A stretch of DNA of 20,857 bases from the NCBI GenBank assembly GCA_910578235.1, contig CAJTPP010000009.1:1-20857 (forward strand), written 5' to 3'. A program made the translations under genes and the position numbers. The notes beneath the pieces are model-generated. The model was not told where the DNA came from. It saw only the letters and a program-made list of their open reading frames with translations, and made no database searches. Each line of letters opens with the position of its first letter. Position 1 is the stretch's first letter. Source of the DNA: an uncultured Clostridia bacterium (GTDB lineage Bacteria; Bacillota; Clostridia; UBA1381). Shown one piece after another: positions 7,578 through 13,718 of this stretch.

Positions 7578-9065
7578 TTACGCCTTTTTAATTATTTCTT
7601 TCCATTTCTCATAAGCGGCATCCCATCCGGCACTGTCCTGAGGTTCATATGCCGCAATATCAAAGGAATTTTTTACAACTTTCCGTCCCTCGTTTATATC
7701 CTTAATAGCGCCCATAGCCATCGCCTGCACAATAACATTGCCTATGCTTGTCGCCTCAACCGGTCCCGCGCTTACTACTCTCTTAGTGGCATTCGCTGTA
7801 AACTGGCATATCATTTTATCCTTTATACCACCGCCGACAATATTTACAACATTGTATTTGTTACCTGTAACCGCTTCCATACCCTCAACTGTCTGACGAT
7901 ATTTAAACGCAAGGCTCTGAGCAATACATCTCACAATTTCACCTTTTGTCTCAGGCACCTTCTGTCCCGTCTTTGCGCAATACTCTTTAATTCGCTTCGG
8001 CATATTGCCCGGTGTCTGGAATGCGGGATAATCAGGATCAATAAGACTTTCGAAAGGCTCCGCGGCGTTTGCCTGTCGCTCAAGCTCGTCGAAACTCAGC
8101 AGCTCACCCTCTCTGTCCCACTGGCGTCTTGACTCCTGAATAAGCCATAATCCCATAATATTCTTTAAGAAACGTATTGTCTTATTCACGCCGCCTTCAT
8201 TTGTGAAATTATATTCAAACGCTCCGTCTGATGTATTCGGCCTGTCAAGCTCCACACCCATAAGAGACCATGTGCCGGAAGAAATATAAATAAAATCCTT
8301 TTGATCAATAACCGGCACAGAAGCGACAGCGCTTCCGGTATCATGTGAAGCCACCGCCACAACAGGTATCTCGTCAATGCCAAGCTCCTCCGCAAGCTCC
8401 GGCTTAATGTTACCGACAATTTCACCGGGGAATATAACGTCTGTCAAAATATCTGTAGGTATACCAAGCTTTTTAAGAAGATCATATGACCATTCATATT
8501 TTTCACTATTGTAAAACTGGGTAGTCGAGGCGTTCGTATATTCTGTTTTCTTAACTCCTGTCAGGAAAAAATTAAATAAATCAGGCATCATAAGCATGGT
8601 TTTCGCATTTTTCAGCGCGCTGTCACCCGACAGTTTTGCTGACAAAAGCTGGTACAGAGTATTAAACCAGTTAAACGCAATACCCGTCTCTCTGAATATT
8701 TCCTTTTTATCCACAAGCTCAAACGCCTTTTCATACATGCCCTCTGTTCTCGTGTCACGATAATGATACGGATTGCCAAGCAGCTTGTCATTTTCATCAA
8801 GCAAACCGTAATCAACACCCCAGGTGTCAATACCAATGCAGTCAATATCACGGTCTCCCGAATTAACGCATTTCAAAATACCCTGTTTTATTTCAAAAAA
8901 CAGTCTGAGCACGTCCCAGTGCAAATCACCGTTTATATTTACGGGATCGTTTGAAAAACGGTGTTTTTCCTCAAGCGAAATCTTTTCTCCGTCAAAAGTC
9001 GCAAGCATCGCTCTTCCTGATGACGCGCCAAAGTCAAACGCCAAAAATTTATATGTTTTTCCCAT
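7578..9065 (-). CDS. rhaB: Rhamnulokinase
   Basis: It phosphorylates L-rhamnulose to L-rhamnulose-1-phosphate with ATP in the cytoplasm. This is the second step of rhamnose catabolism after RhaA and before the aldolase RhaD. The 495-aa protein shows the FGGY-kinase layout: N-terminal DFGASSGR nucleotide loop, IDTWGVDYGLLD sugar-site motif, ASHDTGSAVASVP carrying the catalytic Asp, SSGTWSLMG, and the second ATP-binding motif NIVGGGIKDK. The TWGVDYG and SHDTGSAV pair distinguishes rhamnulokinases from xylulokinases and glycerol kinases. A GTG at 9071 lies 1 nt from the AGAGGT at 9073-9078, while ATG 9065 lies 7 nt away, so 9065 is the start. It stands alone in its transcript, with its own promoter and terminator. 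rhaA, rhaD and a rhamnose regulator are not in the window. The sugar probably comes from rhamnogalacturonan-I. Confidence 0.95.
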   Translation of the reverse strand: MGKTYKFLAFDFGASSGRAMLATFDGEKISLEEKHRFSNDPVNINGDLHWDVLRLFFEIKQGILKCVNSGDRDIDCIGIDTWGVDYGLLDENDKLLGNPYHYRDTRTEGMYEKAFELVDKKEIFRETGIAFNWFNTLYQLLSAKLSGDSALKNAKTMLMMPDLFNFFLTGVKKTEYTNASTTQFYNSEKYEWSYDLLKKLGIPTDILTDVIFPGEIVGNIKPELAEELGIDEIPVVAVASHDTGSAVASVPVIDQKDFIYISSGTWSLMGVELDRPNTSDGAFEYNFTNEGGVNKTIRFLKNIMGLWLIQESRRQWDREGELLSFDELERQANAAEPFESLIDPDYPAFQTPGNMPKRIKEYCAKTGQKVPETKGEIVRCIAQSLAFKYRQTVEGMEAVTGNKYNVVNIVGGGIKDKMICQFTANATKRVVSAGPVEATSIGNVIVQAMAMGAIKDINEGRKVVKNSFDIAAYEPQDSAGWDAAYEKWKEIIKKA

Positions 9066-9106
9066 ACCCACTACCTCTTTTCATTTTGATAAAACTTGAT
9101 ATATTT

Positions 9107-9135
9107 ATTATACAATATATTAAATAAGCTGTCAA
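9107..9135 (-). promoter_or_regulatory. Perfect consensus sigma-A promoter of rhaB
   Basis: Minus-strand TTGACA (9130-9135) and TATAAT (9107-9112) are exactly 17 bp apart. The transcript would begin near 9100 with a leader of about 35 nt. No convincing catabolite-repression or operator palindrome is visible around it. Confidence 0.85.
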
Positions 9136-9192
9136 TATTATACAACCATCATTTTTATAAGCAAAATACATCTTAAATTTCAATAAGGACAT

Positions 9193-9230
9193 AAAAAAAC
9201 AGGACTGTCTGTTATAAACAATCCTGTTTT
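9193..9230 (-). terminator. Rho-independent terminator of the cohesin-like protein gene
   Basis: Arms AAAACAGGA (9196-9204) and TCCTGTTTT (9222-9230) form a stem. On the minus strand the stem is followed by seven T in all (9193-9199, partly in the stem). It lies 14 bp beyond the stop at 9244 and ahead of the rhaB promoter. Confidence 0.85.
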
Positions 9231-9243
9231 ATACTTCATAAAA

Positions 9244-10491
9244 TTAAGCTTTTGGTTTTGCCGTAGGCTCTGCTGTCGGTGCTGTTGTCACTTCCGGAGT
9301 TGCTGTAGCCTTAGGATCCGTTGTGGCCTTAGGATCTGTTGTAGCCTTAGGATCCGCTGTGGCCTTAGGATCTGTTGTAGCCTTAGGATCCGCTGTAGCC
9401 TTAGGATCTGCTGTGGCAGCAGGTATTAACGTAGCCATCGGCACTGCTGTAGCCTTAGGATCTGCTGTAGCCGCAGGCTCTGCAGTTGCGGAAGCACCAT
9501 CACCATTGATTGTAACCGCAGCCGTATTTATCTTAAGACTGTCACCTTCATACGTTACAGTTGAACCGCCTTCGTCAATACTGTCAAGAAGCAATGTGGT
9601 GTTATATCCAAGTCTTGTCTGATAACCGTTTGAAAGCGAGAATTCGCCCTTCTTGCCGTTCAAAGATTTAAATGTAAGCTTCAATACATGTCCATCAGTC
9701 TTTGCCGCGTTTTCGCTGTCAATTGTGATATAAACACTCTTCAGATAATCATCCGCAAAATCAGGATTTGTTACGCCAAGCGCGCCTTCAATCACAGTAT
9801 CACCATTCATAAGAGCGGCGTCAACAAATTCAAAATTATCCTTATCATACTTTATTGCAGCTGTTACTCCTGATACAAAAGTTCCTTCAGCTATATTTGC
9901 CGCATCAACATACAAATCAACAGTCTCGCCCTCTTTAACCGTAAGCGCACTTGCCGAAAGAGAATATACAGGAGCGCCGGCGGCAACCGAAGGAGCATTT
10001 TCCGATGTAATATTAATTGTATAATCCACACCGTTCCACTTAACATTAGCCTTCAAAGCTTCGCTGATTGCGCGCAGGGGGATCATTGTTCTGTCGCCTA
10101 TAATCTGAGGAGGCACATCAAGCTTTACCACAGTCTCAGGCGCTTTAAAGTCCTGTCCTGACAAAAGAGCGCCAAATACTCCGCTCATGTCATAAGCCTT
10201 CAATTCGCTCTGACCGATAAACATCTTGATAACCGTTTTGCTGTCCGCGCTTGTGACATCCACTTCCTGCTTTTCTTCATCCCATTCAACCTTAGCGCCC
10301 ATAGCTTCAAACACGCCTCTTGCCGGAACAAGCGTTGTGCCCTCGCCAAGAATTACAGGTTCCTGATCATCAAAGAATATCTCACTGCCATCTACATACA
10401 CCGTTGGAGCCTTGTCCTCCGCAACAACCGCAGCAGCGCAAGAAGCCGCTATCGCCGCCGCAACTGTCATACTTAATATTTTTTTCTTCAT
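9244..10491 (-). CDS. Secreted protein with copper-amine-oxidase-N domains, cohesin-like domain and repeat tail
   Basis: The product is 415 aa. Residues 1-24 are a signal peptide (KKK, Ala-rich core, AVVA-ED). Residues about 30-155 contain two copies of the CuAO_N1 wall-associated module: ILGEGTTLVPARGVFEAMGAKVEWDEE and QIIGDRTMIPLRAISEALKANVKW. The enzymatic part of copper amine oxidases is absent, so no oxidase activity is implied. Residues about 172-320 resemble a cohesin-type beta-sandwich (LTVKEGETVDLYVDAANI, AIKYDKDNFEFVDA, VLKLTFKSL). Residues about 330-415 are a Pro/Thr/Ala linker built from KATADP/KATTDP units and ending without an LPXTG signal or a membrane segment. It may display a cohesin-like binding module on or near the wall; dockerin partners were not found here. 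The Shine-Dalgarno AAGGAAGG is at 10502-10509. Confidence 0.85.
   Translation of the reverse strand: MKKKILSMTVAAAIAASCAAAVVAEDKAPTVYVDGSEIFFDDQEPVILGEGTTLVPARGVFEAMGAKVEWDEEKQEVDVTSADSKTVIKMFIGQSELKAYDMSGVFGALLSGQDFKAPETVVKLDVPPQIIGDRTMIPLRAISEALKANVKWNGVDYTINITSENAPSVAAGAPVYSLSASALTVKEGETVDLYVDAANIAEGTFVSGVTAAIKYDKDNFEFVDAALMNGDTVIEGALGVTNPDFADDYLKSVYITIDSENAAKTDGHVLKLTFKSLNGKKGEFSLSNGYQTRLGYNTTLLLDSIDEGGSTVTYEGDSLKINTAAVTINGDGASATAEPAATADPKATAVPMATLIPAATADPKATADPKATTDPKATADPKATTDPKATTDPKATATPEVTTAPTAEPTAKPKA
9308..9487. repeat. 18-bp tandem repeat encoding the KATADP tail
   Basis: Six consecutive near-identical units beginning GCCTTAGGATC start at 9308, 9326, 9344, 9362, 9380 and 9398. 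Two diverged units (9416-9451), one intact unit (9452-9469) and one diverged unit (9470-9487) follow. The units alternate between Thr and Ala codons. All are 18 bp, so gain or loss of units keeps the frame. Confidence 0.95.
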
Positions 10492-10527
10492 ATCTATGTA
10501 ACCTTCCTTTCAAATATGTGTAATATT

Positions 10528-10556
10528 ATTTTAACATAAAAATCTGAAATATACAA
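10528..10556 (-). promoter_or_regulatory. Likely promoter of the cohesin-like protein gene
   Basis: Minus-strand TTGTAT (10551-10556) and TAAAAT (10528-10533, with an upstream TGt) are 17 bp apart. The start would be near 10521, about 30 nt before the ATG. It faces the cdaA transcript in a shared 163-bp intergenic region. Confidence 0.5.
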
Positions 10557-10599
10557 TAAAAAATTTTAATTTTGTATAGCAATATTAATTAAAATGTAG

Positions 10600-10605
10600 T
10601 ATAAT
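10600..10605 (+). promoter_or_regulatory. Likely -10 box of the cdaA-cdaR-hslO operon
   Basis: TATAAT occurs 49 bp before the chosen cdaA start. No good -35 box sits at 16-18 bp. A TTGTAT at 10572-10577 is 22 bp away, which is too far. Confidence 0.45.
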
Positions 10606-10654
10606 GGTAAATATATGTACAAATTTTCAGAAAAAAAGGAAAGGAAAACGATAT

Positions 10655-11497
10655 ATGGATACTTTTTTTGACTATATTTTGAAATTTTTCCACTTGCTTC
10701 GGATAAGCGATTTTATCGATGTGCTTATTGTCGCGGTAATTTTTTACTATCTTATCAATCTTATCCGAGAAACACGCGCAATGCAGCTTGTAAAAGGCAT
10801 TGTTTTCCTTTTTGTTGTATTTTTTCTGAGTCAGTGGCTTAAGCTCAACTCACTGAATTACATACTTGGCGGAGCTATGCAGATAGGCGCCTTTGCCGTC
10901 ATAGTTATTTTCCAGCCTGAGCTTCGTAATCTTCTTGAGCGAATGGGACGCTTCACTGTTGGAAATATCATAGATTTTGCGGCGGATAATTCCGAGGAGG
11001 AATTATCCGGTGTCATAGACTCGATATCCATAGCCGCGGAACATATGTCAAAATCAAAAACCGGCGCTCTTATCGTGCTTGAACAGAGCACTCCGCTCGG
11101 CGAATTTATAAGCACGGGCACAATGCTTGACGCGAATGTTTCAAGCGGGCTTCTGGAAAACATTTTTGTGCCGAATACTCCGCTTCATGACGGCGCCGTG
11201 ATAATAAGAAGCAACAAAATCATCACCGCGGGCTGTCTGCTTCCGCTTACCGCTAACAATAATTTATCACGCGATCTCGGAACGCGGCACAGAGCGGCTA
11301 TAGGCTTAAGCGAGGTTACAGACGCTATAATTATAGTAGTAAGCGAGGAAACAGGAAAAATTTCCATTGCGCGAAACGGTTCGCTTACACGCAATCTTTC
11401 GGGAGAGTCCCTTGCTAAAGCGCTGAAAAAAATTGTCAGCCGAAAAAACGACACCAATCAGAGAATAGATAAAATTATGTTCTGGAGGTCAAAATAA
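10655..11497 (+). CDS. cdaA: Diadenylate cyclase CdaA (DacA)
   Basis: It makes cyclic di-AMP from two ATP at the membrane; this messenger controls potassium and osmolyte balance and wall homeostasis in Firmicutes. The 280-aa protein has three N-terminal membrane segments (within residues about 20-90: DVLIVAVIFYYLI, LVKGIVFLFVVFFLSQWL, AMQIGAFAVIVIF). A DisA_N catalytic domain follows with NTPLHDGAVII (DGA at about 179-181) and LGTRHRAAIG (RHR at about 211-213), the two hallmark active-site motifs. An earlier in-frame ATG at 10604 overlaps the TATAAT box. ATG 10655 has GGAAAGGA 9 nt upstream and gives the family's normal length, so it is the start. The gene overlaps cdaR by one base (TAATG). 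Confidence 0.97.
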   Translation: MDTFFDYILKFFHLLRISDFIDVLIVAVIFYYLINLIRETRAMQLVKGIVFLFVVFFLSQWLKLNSLNYILGGAMQIGAFAVIVIFQPELRNLLERMGRFTVGNIIDFAADNSEEELSGVIDSISIAAEHMSKSKTGALIVLEQSTPLGEFISTGTMLDANVSSGLLENIFVPNTPLHDGAVIIRSNKIITAGCLLPLTANNNLSRDLGTRHRAAIGLSEVTDAIIIVVSEETGKISIARNGSLTRNLSGESLAKALKKIVSRKNDTNQRIDKIMFWRSK

Positions 11498-12681
11498 TGA
11501 AGAAAAAGCAGAGTAAATCACGCACACAAAAACTCCAGACAATAGCGCTTTCTGTTCTGCTGTCAATAATTGTATGGCTTCTTGTAGTGTATATAAACGA
11601 TCCTGACATTACCACCACTGTATCAGATCTTAACGTGCGCTTCGTGGGAGAGATGCCGCTGCGTGAAAAAGAGCTTGCTATAACAGGCAAAGATAAAATA
11701 CCCTCTCTTTCCGTTACTGTAACCGGCAAGCGCAGTGATCTTATAAGCTTTATGGATCATCTTTATGTGGAGGTAGACGTAAGCGACATTTTCACGGTAG
11801 GAGAATATAATCTCACAGGCGCCATTTCCATTCCGACAACACGCATAACCGTTGAAAAAGAAAATTACGGTGAAATTCCCGTTACGATTGAGCCTCTTAC
11901 AAGTAAAGACATTACTGTTTCCGTAAAACAGAGCGGCGCGATAAAAAACAAGCTTGTACAATCGGTTATAAGCGATTCCAAAGTCACTATAACAGGCGCG
12001 AAAAGCGAGGTGGATAACGTGGCGGGCGCGGTAGCAACCGTCGATATATCCAATCTTCGCGACGACGGCACTGAACGTGTAAGCTATCTTCTTACAGACG
12101 CTTCAGGCAGTCTTATAAATTCAAATGAAACACTTGAAAGTACACGCTCATATGTTGAAGTTACACATACTATTTATAATGAAAAAACACTGCCTGTTAT
12201 TCCGTTGCTGACCGCCGAACTTGATAAGGATTATATTATAAAAGACAATAAAGCGGTCGTCACACCGTCAACCGTAACTGTAGGTATAACGCCCGACAAT
12301 ACGGATGATCTGCTTATAGCCAGAATAACAAAAATAAACGGCGACGGCTCCATTACATGCGAACTTGAAAATTCTAACGGAATGTATATCCCGGCTGAAA
12401 GCCGTGAAATAAAAATCAAAGCTGAAATTGTAAAAAAAGTAACCGCCAATACCGAGCTTGAAGTGCATATAGAAAATGTTCAAAGCGGACTTTCCGCGCG
12501 CGCGGACGGCAAGCTGTCCGCTCAGGTATGGGGTGAGGAAGGACTGCTTAATACAGAAGGCCTTTATGTCTCGGCTGACGCGTCGGGACTCGGCAAGGGA
12601 GAGTATTCTCTCCCTGTTATTCTCCGGGGAAACAACGCGTACCTCAGCGGAGAATACAAGGTTAATGTTATTATAGAATAG
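11497..12681 (+). CDS. cdaR: CdaR (YbbR-domain) regulator of diadenylate cyclase
   Basis: The product is 394 aa. Residues about 14-34 are a single membrane anchor (IALSVLLSIIVWLLVVYIND). The rest lies outside the membrane and contains three to four YbbR repeats of about 80 residues, each with the strand pattern seen in LSVTVTGKRSDLISF, ITVSVKQSGAIKNKLVQSV and VTVGITPDNTDD. CdaR binds CdaA and modulates cyclic di-AMP synthesis. The start codon overlaps the cdaA stop by one base, which suggests translational coupling. In most Firmicutes glmM follows this gene, but here hslO does. Confidence 0.95.
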   Translation: MKKKQSKSRTQKLQTIALSVLLSIIVWLLVVYINDPDITTTVSDLNVRFVGEMPLREKELAITGKDKIPSLSVTVTGKRSDLISFMDHLYVEVDVSDIFTVGEYNLTGAISIPTTRITVEKENYGEIPVTIEPLTSKDITVSVKQSGAIKNKLVQSVISDSKVTITGAKSEVDNVAGAVATVDISNLRDDGTERVSYLLTDASGSLINSNETLESTRSYVEVTHTIYNEKTLPVIPLLTAELDKDYIIKDNKAVVTPSTVTVGITPDNTDDLLIARITKINGDGSITCELENSNGMYIPAESREIKIKAEIVKKVTANTELEVHIENVQSGLSARADGKLSAQVWGEEGLLNTEGLYVSADASGLGKGEYSLPVILRGNNAYLSGEYKVNVIIE

Positions 12682-12693
12682 GAGAAAAAACAA

Positions 12694-13581
12694 ATGTCAG
12701 ACAAATTAGTAAGAGGAAACAGTATGGACGGCGCAATCCGAGTATTTGCGGCAATTACAACCGGTCTCGTAAACGATGCGCAGCGCATACATCACACATA
12801 TCCCGTAGCTACCGCGGCTCTCGGCAGACTGCTTACCGGAGCGGCAATTATGGGCGCTGCGGGCTTAAAAAATGAAACAGACAGTATGACTCTTCAAATA
12901 AAAGGCGAAGGCGAACTCAGCACGCTTGTGGCTGTAACGGATTGTCACAGCCGTGTCCGCGGATATGTATCTAACCCTTTTATCAACCGTCCTTTAAACG
13001 GTAACGGCAAGCTTGATGTGGGAGGCGCTATAGGCGGCGGATATCTCAGTGTTGTCCGCGATCTCGGAATGAAAGAGCCTTATGCTGGACAAATACCGCT
13101 TGTCTCCGGTGAAATTGCGGAAGATCTTACCTACTATTACGCAAAAAGCGAGCAAATACCAACTTCAATCGCCCTCGGAGTGCTTGTCAATACAGATAAT
13201 TCAGTAATCGCGTCAGGTGGATTTATGATACAGCTTATGCCTGAGGCAACAGAAGACATGGCTGTTCAACTCGAAAATATACTTAAATCCATCCCGCCCG
13301 TAACAACCATGATAAAGGACGGTATGACGGCGGAAGACATTCTTTTCCGCGTCACGGAAGGATTTTCCATGATTTGCGAAAACAAAGCCGTTACTCCCAA
13401 ATATGAGTGTACATGCTCAAAAGAGCGTATGGAAAAAGCTCTTATTTCTATAGGCCGGGACGAGCTTCAGGCCGTTATAGACGAGCAGGGCGAGGCAGAG
13501 CTGACATGCCAGTTCTGCGATAATAAATATCTGTTTAGCAAACAAGAACTGCAATCTCTTCTTGAACATGCTAAAGGCTGA
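12694..13581 (+). CDS. hslO: Redox-regulated chaperone Hsp33
   Basis: Hsp33 is a cytoplasmic holdase that becomes active when oxidative stress releases zinc from its four cysteines. The 295-aa protein is the usual length. The N-terminal substrate-binding domain shows GAIRVFAAITTGLV, LTGAAIMGA, GEGELSTLVAVTD and GYVSNP. The C-terminal redox switch has C239-x-C241 and, 30 residues on, C272-x-x-C275, so all zinc ligands are present. AGGAG lies about 8-9 nt before the ATG. It starts 12 bp after cdaR and is very likely cotranscribed with the cyclic di-AMP genes. Confidence 0.97.
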   Translation: MSDKLVRGNSMDGAIRVFAAITTGLVNDAQRIHHTYPVATAALGRLLTGAAIMGAAGLKNETDSMTLQIKGEGELSTLVAVTDCHSRVRGYVSNPFINRPLNGNGKLDVGGAIGGGYLSVVRDLGMKEPYAGQIPLVSGEIAEDLTYYYAKSEQIPTSIALGVLVNTDNSVIASGGFMIQLMPEATEDMAVQLENILKSIPPVTTMIKDGMTAEDILFRVTEGFSMICENKAVTPKYECTCSKERMEKALISIGRDELQAVIDEQGEAELTCQFCDNKYLFSKQELQSLLEHAKG

Positions 13582-13678
13582 TATTGTATTATATTCTTTA
13601 TTATAAAAACAGATCTTCTGAAAAATCAGAATGTTAATCTGAATTTCAAAAGACCTGCTCAAAATATCAAATTATTTT

Positions 13679-13710
13679 TCATCCTATTGATATTCTATTC
13701 AATAGGATGA
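13679..13710 (+). terminator. Hairpin between the convergent hslO and pectate lyase genes
   Basis: Twelve-bp arms TCATCCTATTGA and TCAATAGGATGA enclose an 8-nt loop. TTTTAATTTT follows on the plus strand, making it a good terminator for hslO 98 bp upstream. In the minus direction the stem is followed by AAAAATAATTT, so it is a poorer terminator for the lyase gene. A weaker hairpin (TCAGA/TCTGA, about 13626-13642) lies between it and hslO. Confidence 0.7.
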
Positions 13711-13718
13711 TTTTAATT

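Noticed and set aside
9308..9487. CRISPR-like array
   Set aside because: The 18-bp units are directly adjacent with no spacers and are in frame within a coding sequence.
9323..9622. A 99-codon plus-strand frame rich in ALGSVV repeats
   Set aside because: It is the antisense of the 18-bp repeat tail of the 9244-10491 gene and exists only because the repeat length is a multiple of three.
10604..10654. N-terminal extension of CdaA by 17 residues
   Set aside because: The upstream ATG overlaps the likely TATAAT box, has no Shine-Dalgarno, and adds residues not expected in the family.
12268..12693. A 141-codon minus-strand frame across the cdaR end
   Set aside because: Antisense to cdaR with no family resemblance or ribosome site.
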